From positions 4,091,149 to 4,155,148 of the forward strand of contig NZ_CP101166.1 in assembly GCF_024298885.1 (NCBI RefSeq): a stretch of 64,000 nucleotides of DNA, written 5' to 3'. Below are positions 33,795-42,608 of this stretch, piece after piece. Origin of the DNA: Haloglomus halophilum (GTDB taxonomy: Archaea; Halobacteriota; Halobacteria; Halobacteriales; Haloarculaceae). How positions within the stretch are numbered: position 1 is the first letter of the stretch; each line of letters starts with the position of its first letter. The position numbers and the translations under genes are program-made. Under the pieces are notes generated by a model. That model was given only the letters and a program-made list of their open reading frames with translations. It was not told where the DNA came from and did not search any database.

Positions 33795-34265
33795 GTGCTC
33801 GGAACTCCTGCCGACGCGTGGTACGTGTGGCTCGGTCTCGCAACCGTGAGCGTGGCGGTCCTCGGAACGGCGACGGGGCTCCCCACGGCGGCCCCGCCCG
33901 ACCCCACGCCCGTCGCCCGGACGGTCGACGCGGTGGCGTCGAGCCCGCGGCCGGCGACCGCCGAACACCCGCTCGAAGCGACCGCCGTGCGGGTCGACCC
34001 GGACGGCATCTCGCTCCGGACGGACGGTGGGTCGGCCCGTGAGTCGCTGGCCTACGGTCCGGTGACGCCGGTCCCGCCGGACGCGTCGCCCTTGCGTGCC
34101 GTCCTGACCGGCGACCGACCGGGTCGGGTTCTCGGCTCGCCGACGGCACTCGCGGGGCGCGCTGCCGCCGCCCGACGAACCGACCCGGACTGGCGACCAG
34201 CACCCGACCAGCTACTCGTCCGGCGCGTCATCTGGGGGGAGGTCGATGTCACGCTCGTCGGCTGA
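33795..34265 (+). CDS. Short membrane-anchored haloarchaeal protein (probably DUF7283)
   Basis: A 156-residue protein with an N-terminal hydrophobic segment (AWYVWLGLATVSVAVLGTAT, about 8-28) followed by an extracellular, Pro/Ala/Arg-rich domain. It lacks a lipobox or classic pilin cleavage site. It is the first gene of a tight four-gene operon of similar anchored or pilin-like proteins, from memory the DUF7283-DUF7286 set that elsewhere lies near archaeal type IV pilus genes. A TTCAAGTA box lies about 28 nt before GTG 33795. It overlaps the next gene by 20 bases. Confidence 0.62.
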   Translation: MLGTPADAWYVWLGLATVSVAVLGTATGLPTAAPPDPTPVARTVDAVASSPRPATAEHPLEATAVRVDPDGISLRTDGGSARESLAYGPVTPVPPDASPLRAVLTGDRPGRVLGSPTALAGRAAAARRTDPDWRPAPDQLLVRRVIWGEVDVTLVG

Positions 34266-34674
34266 ATGCAGCGGCCCCCGCGGCTGGGAACCCGCCGGCC
34301 GTGGGCAGGTGGAGCCGCTCGCGGCCCTGGCGGCCGTCTTCGCGGTGACGGCCGCGCTCGGTCTCTACACGGGGGCACTCCAGGCCGCGCTCCCGGAACC
34401 GACCGGTGCCGACCTCGCGCCGACCGCGCTCGATGCGGTCGCCGAGGCGGTGAGCGACCGGACCGGCGTCGTCGACCCGACGCGCCTGTCCGCCGCGCCG
34501 GGCGCCGGACCCGAGGGACGCCGACTGAACGCGACGCTCACCGCGGCCGACCGGCGGTGGTGCGCCGGTCCGCCGATACCAGACGCTGCATCCGACCGGG
34601 CTGCTCGTCGCATCGCCGTCGACACCGCCGTGAGCCGGACTACCGTGGGCCGACTCCGGGTGGTCGTCTGGTGA
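34246..34674 (+). CDS. Pseudopilin-like protein (probably DUF7285)
   Basis: A 142-residue protein. A polar N-terminus ends in AGRGQVEPLAALAAVFAVTA, which has the shape of a class III (prepilin peptidase) signal: a basic-Gly junction, then a Glu-containing hydrophobic helix as in minor pilins. The rest is Ala/Arg-rich with few lysines. It may form part of a pilus-like fibre or its tip, assembled by pilus machinery located elsewhere. It overlaps its neighbours on both sides (20 bases and GTGA). Confidence 0.62.
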   Translation: MSRSSAECSGPRGWEPAGRGQVEPLAALAAVFAVTAALGLYTGALQAALPEPTGADLAPTALDAVAEAVSDRTGVVDPTRLSAAPGAGPEGRRLNATLTAADRRWCAGPPIPDAASDRAARRIAVDTAVSRTTVGRLRVVVW

Positions 34675-35570
34675 TCCGTAGCGCCCGCGCCAGGACCGAC
34701 CGTGCCATCAGCACTGTCGTCGACGTGAGCCTCTGTCTGCTGCTGGTGTCGGCGGCCATCGGGACGCTCGTCCTACCGCAAGCGGTTCCGGGTACACCCC
34801 ACGACGGCCCCGACCCGTCGGCCACTGCCGAGGCGCTCGCCACGGGGACCGTCTCGGTGTCATACGAGCTCGATACCAGCCATCTGGAAGCCTCCGGCGA
34901 CCACGCGAGCGGGACCGGCGAGGCGGAGCGGGTCGCTCACGGGAGCTACGCGGAGTTGCTCGCCGAGGCGGCGGTCGAGAACGCGACCCTCGACGGGCGC
35001 GTACTCTCCGGCGCCAGCGACGGGTTCGAACGACGGGTCGCCACCGTGGTCCGGAACGCGACCCGCGCGACCGGCGGTCGAACACGCGTCACCGCGACCT
35101 GGACCCCCTACCCGGGAGCGCCGACGCGAGGTGTCGCGAGCGCGGGCCCCCGGCCGCCACCGGGGGCGAGCGTGGCAGCCGCGACGCTCACCGTTCCAAG
35201 CCGGTTCCGGGCCACACGCGAGCGGGCCCGCCGGGCGGCACGACGCGACGGCTACCCCGGCGTCGCCCGGGCGCTCGCACGAGCCACGGTCGCCGGCTGG
35301 TTCCCGCCACAGGACGCCCGGCTCGCGCTCCGTGGCGATTATCCCGTCGACGCGCTGCTGACGCGGCGCTACCGGCGGACAGCCACTGGGCTCGGGACCA
35401 ACGTGGCCGCCCCCGTCCGGGCGGTCGAGCCACGCCGGGCGAACGCACGGCTCACGACCGCGCTCGCCCGACAGTACGAGACGGACCTGCGGGAGCGGTT
35501 CGACTCCCCCACTGCGGCCGCCCGTGCCGTCCGTATCGGCGAGGTCAGGGTGGTGGTCGCCACGTGGTGA
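34671..35570 (+). CDS. Pseudopilin-like protein (probably DUF7284)
   Basis: A 299-residue protein starting at GTG 34671, which overlaps the previous stop in GTGA. Its N-terminus, ARARTDRAISTVVDVSLCLLLVSAAIGTLVLPQ, looks like a pilin-type or signal-anchor helix after a basic segment (RTDRAIS). The external domain is Arg-rich (TVPSRFRATRERARRAARRDG) and holds a few N-x-T/S sequons (NATL, NATR). No enzyme motif is seen. It is third in the operon, ending in another GTGA overlap. Confidence 0.62.
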   Translation: MIRSARARTDRAISTVVDVSLCLLLVSAAIGTLVLPQAVPGTPHDGPDPSATAEALATGTVSVSYELDTSHLEASGDHASGTGEAERVAHGSYAELLAEAAVENATLDGRVLSGASDGFERRVATVVRNATRATGGRTRVTATWTPYPGAPTRGVASAGPRPPPGASVAAATLTVPSRFRATRERARRAARRDGYPGVARALARATVAGWFPPQDARLALRGDYPVDALLTRRYRRTATGLGTNVAAPVRAVEPRRANARLTTALARQYETDLRERFDSPTAAARAVRIGEVRVVVATW

Positions 35571-38500
35571 ACACCCTGGGGACCGACGACCGTGCCCGGG
35601 TTCCGTTCGCCCTCGTCGGCGTCGTCCTGCTCGTGACGAGCACCGCGTTCCACGCCTCCCTGGGAGCGGCACCGGCGGTCCGGGAACCGGCGACGGAGGC
35701 CGCACTGGAGCGGGCCGGTGCGGCCGCCGTGCCGGCGCTCCGTGTCGCCGTGCGGCAGGCCGCCCGCGCGGCCGCGGCGGACCCGGTTCTGACGACGGCG
35801 AACACCACGGCTGGACGGGCGCTGAACGACTCGCACGCGTTCCGGGATGCCCTCCGGCTCCGGATATACCTGTCAGCCGCGACGACGCTCGACACCGTTC
35901 ACGTCCGGGAGGACTCCGTCCGCGCCAGCACCACGCTACCGGCGGTCGAGGACGACGGAACGAGGGCCCTCCGCCGGACCATCGAGCGGGTCGAACTCCG
36001 CCGAACCGGACCGAACGGGACCCGACTCCAGGTCCGGTTGCGGAACGTGAGTCTCCGCGCGACCCGTGACGGCCGGGTGGTAACTCGCGAGTCGTTCGCC
36101 CCGAGCGTGACCGTCACGACGCCGGTCCTCGCCATTCACGACCGGACGACGCGGTACCAGCGCCGCCTGGACGCCCGAACGCTATCCCCCGAGAGTGCCG
36201 GGGCACGTCTCACCTTCGGGACCTATCTTGCGGCGTACGGCCGCGGCACGGCACAGTGGGCGGGCGCACCGGTCAGCAACGTGCTCGCCAACCGTCATCT
36301 CGCGCTCGCCACCGACGCCGCAGTGTACGACGCGCAGGCCCGGACGTTCGGCGCGCGGGACCCGGCGTGGAAGGAGGGATTCGCCACCACGGCCGCACGG
36401 ACGCTCGGCCAGGACGCCGTCGCCCTCGGCTTCGGGCAGGTCAAGCAGAATCGCTCCCGCGGCACCGCGCGCGCGATGGATACGCTACGGCGGTTCCTGG
36501 TGAGCCGGAGTCGGCAGGGGGGTCGGACCGCCGGACCGTTCGAGGACGAACCCGTCACCGTCGATGTCGGTGCCAGTGCCGACAGCGCGCTGGCCGCGAT
36601 GCTCCGGCAACCGACCGGAGGGACGCGGAACCTCACCGACGTACTCCGAGCGTCTTACACGGTTCGGGCCCGGCTCGCTACGACGACCCGACGAGTCGGA
36701 ACGAGCCGGTCCGGACAGCGCCGACCCGCGTCCCCCGGCGACTGGCGCCTCGTCGACCACGACCGGCAGGTGGACCGACGGAGCCGCGAGGTCATCGACA
36801 ACGAGCGGGCCGAGCCTCCGGACCCCCAGGGACGATGGCACCGCCTGTCCTCGGCCCACCGTCGCGTCATCGTTCGGGAGACGGTCGTCCGTCACTGGCG
36901 GGACGGGAACCGCACGGTGACGACCAGCCGCACCACCACGACCAGGAACGCGGTCGCCATCGAGGTGTTGGGTCGACACACTCTGCCCGACAGCGATGTC
37001 CCACAGCGCCCGGTGCGTCCGATCCACGAACCCGGTGGCGTCCTCGACGGTCCGAACCTCGGAGGTGTCGCGGAACGGGCCACCACCCAGCTGGTGGCGG
37101 CCCGTGGTGGCTACGACCGGCTCGCGGCGCGAGCCACGGCCGACGCGGTGAATACGACCGCCGTGCGGGTGGTGGGGCGTCGGCCGCCCGAGCTGGAGCG
37201 ATGGGTAGTGCGCGACCTCACGGCCCTCAACCGACGTGTTCGAAACGTCTCCGTCCGGACCTCGCGCCGCGACCTGGGGACACTCGCGGCGAGTCCCGCT
37301 GCCGACCTCGCGGCCACGCTGCGACAGCAGCGGCGCCCGTTGCTCGACCCGCCACGGACCTACGACGGCGTGTCGGACCGGGCCCGAATCGCCGTCCGAG
37401 CGGCCTATCTCGACCGTGTCATCGACCGGCTCGAGGACCGGTCCGACCGCCGGAAGCGTGCCCGCCGGCGATTGAACGACTCGCTCGTCTCCCGGGGGCT
37501 CCCCTCGCTGGCACGTATCGAGCGCCAGCGAGCGGTCGCCGCGAATGCGACGGCAGGCAGGGTGCGGCCGTCGTCCGCCACGGGGTCCCGGTTCGTCCCG
37601 GACACGACGCCGAACCGGCTCGCGCTCACGGCGGTTTCGCGGCCGGCGGTCGGCCTCCGGGGCGGCGGGACGGTCCGGCCACTCGCCGCCCGGAACCTGA
37701 ACGTGTTCACGCTGCCGTACGACGACGTCGCGTCGTTCGTCCGGGGTGGAGGGCGGGAGACGGTGTCACTACGAACGGCCGCACGGACCCTGCAGGCTGC
37801 GGCGGCACTGAATGACACCCACCCGGCGAACGACACTGTTCACGCGAACGGGTCGTTGCTGACCGCGCGCGGCCACCTCGAGGGCGCCGTGCGCGACGCG
37901 AACGGCGCCCTCCGCGAACGGGCCAGGGGGCTCCTCCGGCGGGAAGGTATGGAGGGAGCCACGCGACGACGAGCCGTGGTCGCGTCCGCGCTCGACCGGT
38001 GGGACACACCGTCGGCCCGTGCGCTGGCGCTGCTGAACGGGTCGGCAGCGAGCGCCATCGCGGAGACGGCGGTCGACCGGAATCCGAGGCTCGGCCGAAC
38101 GAGTGCCGACCGGCTCGAACTCCTGCTCCGGGCCGAGCTCCGCCAGGCCAGCGAGGAGGCGGCGGGCCGTGTTCCCCGACGACCGACCGAGCGGACCGGG
38201 CGCCTCGTACGCGACCTGATCGACGTGGCGGCCACCGAGGCCGTGAAAGCGACCGCCGAGCGCGGTGCGACAGCCGCCCGGGAACGGCTCTACGAGGGCC
38301 CAGCCCGGACGGTTCCCGCCGGACTCCCGGTCCTGCCCCCGGTGCAGCCGTGGTACGCGACGGTCAACGTCTGGTACGTCCGCGTACGCGGGGTCCATCC
38401 GTCGCTGGTGGTCAGGGCGAACGGCCGAGGTCGACCGAGACCGCCGCTGGCGTACGAGCGCGACGGCCGGTCGGTCCGGCTCGACGTGGACGACGATGGA

Positions 38501-38647
38501 ACGAGCGAGCGGCTCGGACGGGCGACGCGCGTGTCGTTCGATATCGAGACGACGGTACTCGTGGTGGTCCCGCCGGGTGGCCGCGGCGTCGGCGACACGA
38601 ACGGGAAGGCCGACGAACGGACCGGGTGGCCGGCGCCTCGCCCGTGA
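35567..38647 (+). CDS. Giant arginine-rich, sequon-rich surface protein (probably DUF7286)
   Basis: A 1026-residue protein with one N-terminal hydrophobic segment (PFALVGVVLLVTSTAF, about residues 13-30), then a large external region. It is strikingly basic for a haloarchaeon: arginine is extremely frequent while only about five lysines occur, and it carries at least a dozen N-x-S/T sequons (for example NTT, NDS, NGT, NVS, NRS, NAT), so heavy N-glycosylation is likely. Near the C-terminus are a helical stretch and the beta-rich VQPWYATVNVWYVRVRGVHPSLVV. No enzyme motif is seen. GTG 35567 was chosen because it forms the GTGA overlap; GTG 35564 is possible. Confidence 0.62.
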   Translation: MNTLGTDDRARVPFALVGVVLLVTSTAFHASLGAAPAVREPATEAALERAGAAAVPALRVAVRQAARAAAADPVLTTANTTAGRALNDSHAFRDALRLRIYLSAATTLDTVHVREDSVRASTTLPAVEDDGTRALRRTIERVELRRTGPNGTRLQVRLRNVSLRATRDGRVVTRESFAPSVTVTTPVLAIHDRTTRYQRRLDARTLSPESAGARLTFGTYLAAYGRGTAQWAGAPVSNVLANRHLALATDAAVYDAQARTFGARDPAWKEGFATTAARTLGQDAVALGFGQVKQNRSRGTARAMDTLRRFLVSRSRQGGRTAGPFEDEPVTVDVGASADSALAAMLRQPTGGTRNLTDVLRASYTVRARLATTTRRVGTSRSGQRRPASPGDWRLVDHDRQVDRRSREVIDNERAEPPDPQGRWHRLSSAHRRVIVRETVVRHWRDGNRTVTTSRTTTTRNAVAIEVLGRHTLPDSDVPQRPVRPIHEPGGVLDGPNLGGVAERATTQLVAARGGYDRLAARATADAVNTTAVRVVGRRPPELERWVVRDLTALNRRVRNVSVRTSRRDLGTLAASPAADLAATLRQQRRPLLDPPRTYDGVSDRARIAVRAAYLDRVIDRLEDRSDRRKRARRRLNDSLVSRGLPSLARIERQRAVAANATAGRVRPSSATGSRFVPDTTPNRLALTAVSRPAVGLRGGGTVRPLAARNLNVFTLPYDDVASFVRGGGRETVSLRTAARTLQAAAALNDTHPANDTVHANGSLLTARGHLEGAVRDANGALRERARGLLRREGMEGATRRRAVVASALDRWDTPSARALALLNGSAASAIAETAVDRNPRLGRTSADRLELLLRAELRQASEEAAGRVPRRPTERTGRLVRDLIDVAATEAVKATAERGATAARERLYEGPARTVPAGLPVLPPVQPWYATVNVWYVRVRGVHPSLVVRANGRGRPRPPLAYERDGRSVRLDVDDDGTSERLGRATRVSFDIETTVLVVVPPGGRGVGDTNGKADERTGWPAPRP

Positions 38648-38715
38648 GTCCCGGGGCCGCGGGGCCGCGGGTGGCGCGCCCGACCGGGACGCGAGGCGAC
38701 CCGTGACCCAGCGAC

Positions 38716-38721
38716 CTTATA
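38716..38721 (+). promoter_or_regulatory. Box A (CTTATA) before the DUF5791-type gene
   Basis: CTTATA centred 25-26 nt before GTG 38744. It supports a leaderless GTG start. Confidence 0.5.
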
Positions 38722-38743
38722 CGTTCACCGCGTACGCCTCCCC

Positions 38744-39169
38744 GTGTTCCACGACGTTGTACCGAACCCCGACGAACTGGGGCCGGACGAACTGTACGAG
38801 CGCTACGAGGCCGAACTGGTGGCGGTCATCGAGGCCCACGGCGTCGAGACGGTAGCCGACGAAAGCGGAATCGACGCGGCGACCCTGCGCGCGCTGCGCG
38901 AGGAGGAGTCTCCCGACCTCGACCACGAGGACGCCGCGGCGATACTCGCGGTGGACGCCGACATCGACCCGGACACGGCCGTCCAGCTCGACCGCGACGC
39001 CCTGCTGATGGGGATGACCAACGCCGTCCTGGACGTGGAGGCACTCGCCGCGGAGACCGGCGGGGCCCTTGAGGGGCGCGAGATCCAGTCGAAGGTCGAG
39101 GGCCGCTTCCCGATGACGCTCCGGGAGTTCGCACTGCTCCACGCGACCATCCAGGCACGGAGCCCCTGA
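38744..39169 (+). CDS. Small acidic haloarchaeal protein (probably DUF5791)
   Basis: A 141-residue strongly acidic helical protein: ELGPDELYERYEAELVAVIE, then a small HTH-like section (VADESGIDAATLRALREEESPDLDHEDAAAIL) and LDRDALLMGMTNAVLDVEALAAE. I recognise it as a haloarchaeal family, from memory DUF5791, with no known function. GTG 38744 is supported by the box A. It is followed after one base by an SDR gene, and both are probably in one transcript. Confidence 0.78.
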   Translation: MFHDVVPNPDELGPDELYERYEAELVAVIEAHGVETVADESGIDAATLRALREEESPDLDHEDAAAILAVDADIDPDTAVQLDRDALLMGMTNAVLDVEALAAETGGALEGREIQSKVEGRFPMTLREFALLHATIQARSP

Positions 39170-39170
39170 C

Positions 39171-40049
39171 GTGCGCGTCTGTATCCTCGGCTGTGGCTAC
39201 GTCGGGCTGGAACTCGCCCGACAGCTCCAGCCGGACCACGAGGTGGTCGGCGTCAGGCGGTCCGCGGACGGCACAGAGGCCGTCGAAGGAACCGGTGCGA
39301 CCGCGGTCCGGGCGGACGTGACCGACGCGGGCGACCTGGCGGCCGTGCCGGACGCCGACGCACTCGTCTTCGCCGCGAGTTCGGGCGGCCGTGGCGCCGA
39401 GGCCGCCCGCGAGGTCTACGTCGACGGCCTCCGGACGGCCATCGAGACGTTCGGCGCGCGTGACGACGCGCCGGACCAGCTGGTGTACACCTCCAGCACG
39501 GGCGTCTACGGCGACCACGACGGCGGCTGGGTCGACGAGACGACGCCGCTCGACCCGACGACGGAGAAGACGCGCGTCCTCGCCGAGGCCGAACGGGTCG
39601 CCCGGGAGGTCGCCGCCGAGTACGGCATCGACGGGCGCGTCGCCCGGTTCGCCGGCCTCTACGGGCCGGACCGCTACCGGCTGGAGCGCTACATCGAGGG
39701 ACCGGTGACGGCGGGGTATCTGAACATGCTCCACCGCGACGATGCCGCCGGCGTCGTCCGGTTCATGCTGGAGGACAGCGACGAGGACCTCCTGCTCGCC
39801 GTCGACGACGAGCCGGTCGACAAGCACGCGTTCGCGGACTGGCTGGCCGACGAGTGTGGTGTCGACCGCCCGCCGAAGCGGAGCAAGGACGAACGGCTCG
39901 ACGACCCCGGCCTCTCGGCGGCGGCACGGCGGCGCATCCTGACGAGCAAGCGCTGCTCGAACGACCGCCTCCGCGACCTCGGCTACGAGTTCCGGTTCCC
40001 GACGTTCCGCGAGGGGTATCGGGCGGCCATCGAGGCGTATCGCGACTGA
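39171..40049 (+). CDS. NAD-dependent epimerase/dehydratase family protein (SDR)
   Basis: A 292-residue extended-SDR protein. The Rossmann motif is CILGCGYVGLELARQL (GxGYVG, as in the YeeZ group). Later marks are DALVFAASSGGRG, YTSSTGVYGDHDGGWVDETTPLDP (a Tyr lies in the active-site STGVYG context) and AGLYGPDRYRLERY. It could act on a nucleotide sugar, but YeeZ-type proteins have no confirmed substrate. It begins one base after the previous gene's stop, at GTG 39171. Confidence 0.82.
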   Translation: MRVCILGCGYVGLELARQLQPDHEVVGVRRSADGTEAVEGTGATAVRADVTDAGDLAAVPDADALVFAASSGGRGAEAAREVYVDGLRTAIETFGARDDAPDQLVYTSSTGVYGDHDGGWVDETTPLDPTTEKTRVLAEAERVAREVAAEYGIDGRVARFAGLYGPDRYRLERYIEGPVTAGYLNMLHRDDAAGVVRFMLEDSDEDLLLAVDDEPVDKHAFADWLADECGVDRPPKRSKDERLDDPGLSAAARRRILTSKRCSNDRLRDLGYEFRFPTFREGYRAAIEAYRD

Positions 40050-40191
40050 GGTCTGGGGGGCGACCCCCGGGCATTTTTCGCCGTTTCTGAGCCATCACTG
40101 GAGCGTTTCCGGGATGAATCTCCCGCAACCAAGGGTACGTTTCAGGTGGAGGGGAAGCTTCATTTCCCCTCGACAACAAGCCGCACGGGAG

Positions 40192-41517
40192 ATGGGTCTC
40201 GTGAGTGGGAGGACCGTGCCAGCGGCTGCGGACGCCATCGGTCCACCACCCGGAGTCGACCCCGTTCTGCTCGGCGGCGTCGCCGTCGTCATCCTCGCGG
40301 CGGCCGGTGCCGTCCTCTTCGTGAAGGTGCGTGCGGCCCGGACACCGGGGCGCCGACTCCGCGCCACGCTGGCGGCCAGCGACGAGATCGCGGTGCTAAC
40401 ACATCCGAACCCGGACCCCGACGCCCTCGCCTGTGCGCTGGCGGTTCGGGAGCTAGCCGAGACGGTCGAGACGGAGACCACCATCTACTACCCCGGCGAG
40501 ATACGCCACGAGGAGAACCTCGCGCTCGTCAGCGAGCTGGGTATCCAGGCGACCCGGCTCCGGGACGCCAGCGACCTCGCCGAACGGGACGTGGTGCTGG
40601 TCGACCACAACCAGCCCCGCGGGTTCGCGGGCGCCGGCGGGGTCGAGGCCTACGCGGTCATCGACCACCACCCCGGCGACGGCGAGGGGGCGGCGTTCAC
40701 CGACGTTCGTCCGGAGTACGGCGCCTGCGCGAGCCTCATGGCCGAGTACCTGCAGAAACTGGGCTGGCAGACCACCGACGACGGCGGGGACGACTCGCAG
40801 CCGTCGATGCCGGAATCGCTGGCGACGGCACTGGTGTACGGCATCCGGGCCGACACGGCTGGTTTCACACGCGGCTGTACGGCGGCGGAGTTCGACGCGG
40901 CGGCCTACTGTTCCTCGCGTGCCGACCCCGACACCATCGAGCGCGTAGCGACCCCACCGATGTCACCGGAGACGATGGACGTGCGGGCACGAGCCGTGCT
41001 GGACCGCGTCCAGCGGGGGGCGTTCGTCTGTACCCACGCCGGGGAGGTTCCGAGCCCGGACGCGGTCGCCCAGGCCGCCGACGACCTGCTCCGGATGAAG
41101 GAGGTCCGGGCGGTGGTCGTCAGCGGGACGTGTGATGGGACGCTCCACCTCTCCGGCCGCGCCATCGAGGGGAGCGTCGATATCGGCGAGACGCTCTCGA
41201 CGGCCATCGAGGGCATCCCGATGGCGGACGCGGGCGGCCACGCCCGGATGGGTGGCGGGCAGCTCTCCGTCGACCACATGGCCGGGCTCGGCCCGGGCGA
41301 CGGCGTGAGCATCGAGCGGTTCTTCGAGAGTATCTTCGCCGTCATGGCGAGTCAGGACCCCGAGGGCGCCCCCGACGAGATGGCCGAGCCGGTCGACCCG
41401 GGGACGGTCGGGGCGAGTGAGGTGGATGCCGGGGAAGCGCCGGCGGCCGTCGACAGCGACGACGAGGGGGATGCCGGAGAGCCCGTCGACAAGCCCGAAG
41501 CCAGCGGCGGCGACTGA
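40192..41517 (+). CDS. Membrane-anchored DHH/DHHA1 phosphodiesterase
   Basis: A 441-residue protein. One N-terminal membrane helix (about residues 25-46, [20 protein letters not shown]) precedes a DHH domain: [15 protein letters not shown] (motif I), VVLVDHNQ (II) and [12 protein letters not shown] (DHH, III). The C-terminal DHHA1 domain ends [16 protein letters not shown]. An acidic tail follows. Such enzymes hydrolyse small nucleotides: nanoRNA, pAp or cyclic di-AMP. An anchored DHH-DHHA1 resembles GdpP but lacks its PAS and GGDEF parts. The start [17 protein letters not shown] at 40192 is the best guess; an upstream ATG at 40114 cannot be excluded. Confidence 0.82.
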   Translation: MGLVSGRTVPAAADAIGPPPGVDPVLLGGVAVVILAAAGAVLFVKVRAARTPGRRLRATLAASDEIAVLTHPNPDPDALACALAVRELAETVETETTIYYPGEIRHEENLALVSELGIQATRLRDASDLAERDVVLVDHNQPRGFAGAGGVEAYAVIDHHPGDGEGAAFTDVRPEYGACASLMAEYLQKLGWQTTDDGGDDSQPSMPESLATALVYGIRADTAGFTRGCTAAEFDAAAYCSSRADPDTIERVATPPMSPETMDVRARAVLDRVQRGAFVCTHAGEVPSPDAVAQAADDLLRMKEVRAVVVSGTCDGTLHLSGRAIEGSVDIGETLSTAIEGIPMADAGGHARMGGGQLSVDHMAGLGPGDGVSIERFFESIFAVMASQDPEGAPDEMAEPVDPGTVGASEVDAGEAPAAVDSDDEGDAGEPVDKPEASGGD

Positions 41518-41549
41518 CCCTGACGGGGCGCTCGGCCGGACCCGGAAAC

Positions 41550-41555
41550 GTTTAA
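41550..41555 (+). promoter_or_regulatory. Box A (GTTTAA) of rpl40e
   Basis: GTTTAA centred about 26 nt before ATG 41579, consistent with leaderless transcription of the ribosomal protein gene. Confidence 0.55.
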
Positions 41556-41578
41556 CCGCCGCGCCCGGAAGCCGGGGT

Positions 41579-41728
41579 ATGGCCCAGTTCGACAAAGCGG
41601 AGGACCGCATGCTGAAGAAGATGATCTGTATGCGCTGTAACGCCCGGAACCCCGAGCGGGCCGACAGCTGTCGGAAGTGCGGCTACAAGAACCTCCGGCC
41701 GAAGGCGACCGAGCGGCGCGCGGCCTGA
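41579..41728 (+). CDS. rpl40e: 50S ribosomal protein L40e
   Basis: A 49-residue ribosomal protein eL40. Four zinc-ligand cysteines are present in CMRC (Cys17, Cys20) and CRKC (Cys31, Cys34), with the basic tail [12 protein letters not shown]. It is very short, so it would be lost from a longer false frame starting upstream at 41417; the TATA box settles ATG 41579. It lies between the DHH gene and the convergent MBL gene. Confidence 0.94.
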   Translation: MAQFDKAEDRMLKKMICMRCNARNPERADSCRKCGYKNLRPKATERRAA

Positions 41729-41862
41729 ATCGCCGGCCGCACCGCCCGGGATTCGGTTCTCCCGCTCTCGACAGGGATAGCCCGACCACCGTCGAGGTGA
41801 TGGTGGGCCACCGTACCATCGATGACGCCGAGCTGCAGGTGTCTCACGCGCCGTGGCGGGGC

Positions 41863-42483
41863 TCACCCGTCGGGGTACTTCGGCTCGCGCTGTTCGGCGC
41901 GTTCGAGGGCCGTCTCGACCACGTCCCGTACGTCGCCGTGGAAGACGCCGCCGTGGCCGGCGTACATGTGCTCGACGCCCTCGGGCAGTCGGTCGAGGAG
42001 GTCGCGGATGGACTCGATGAGTCGCTCGCGGGACTGGCCGGCCATGTCCGTGCGGCCGAAGGAGCCGTAGTCGAAGGCGCCGTCGTCGTGGACCACCACG
42101 TCACCGGAGTAGAGGCTCGTGGGCGAGACGAAGGAGACGTGGTCGTCGGCGTGGCCGGGCGTGTAGACCACGTCGCAGTCCTCGTCACCGACCTGCACCG
42201 TGCCACCGTCCTCGATGGCGTGGGTTCGGCACGAGTGGTCGGCGTAGGCGTACACGTCCGGGTCGAAGGCGTCGCAGACGGCGTCCAGCTGTGCGACGTG
42301 GTCGCCGTGCTGGTGGGTCATCACGACCCGGTCGATGTCGCCGACGTGCTCGCGGACGGCGTCGACGATGCCGTCCCAGGCGCCCGCGTCCACGAGCGTC
42401 GTGACCTCGCCCGGCACCAGATACGCGTTGCAGGTGAAGGTTTCCGCCGCGTCCGTGACGCAGACGACATCGGTGTCACTCAT
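41863..42483 (-). CDS. MBL-fold metallo-hydrolase
   Basis: A 206-residue metallo-beta-lactamase-fold protein. The metal motif THQHGDHVAQLDAV (HxHxDH) is preceded by LVDAGAWDGIVDAV and followed by VVYTPGHADDHVSFV and LYSGDVVVHDD, the remaining metal ligands. It could act on thioester, lactone or glyoxylase-II-type substrates. The start MSDTDVVCVTDAAETFTCNA at 42483 was preferred over an upstream codon, which would extend into the divergent AarF gene's promoter. Confidence 0.9.
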   Translation of the reverse strand: MSDTDVVCVTDAAETFTCNAYLVPGEVTTLVDAGAWDGIVDAVREHVGDIDRVVMTHQHGDHVAQLDAVCDAFDPDVYAYADHSCRTHAIEDGGTVQVGDEDCDVVYTPGHADDHVSFVSPTSLYSGDVVVHDDGAFDYGSFGRTDMAGQSRERLIESIRDLLDRLPEGVEHMYAGHGGVFHGDVRDVVETALERAEQREPKYPDG

Positions 42484-42578
42484 GGCCGTATCTGCACCCG
42501 GCGCCCGCAAAGTCGTTTGCCCCGGTGGCGCTCGGGCAGTGCCACCGAGCCCCGACCAGAGGCCCCCCGAGCAGGCCC

Positions 42579-42584
42579 TTTATC
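42579..42584 (+). promoter_or_regulatory. Box A (TTTATC) of the AarF/UbiB gene
   Basis: TTTATC centred 27 nt before GTG 42609; it sets the start and implies a leaderless transcript. Confidence 0.6.
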
Positions 42585-42608
42585 CGGCCGCCGCGCCCCA
42601 GTAGAGGC

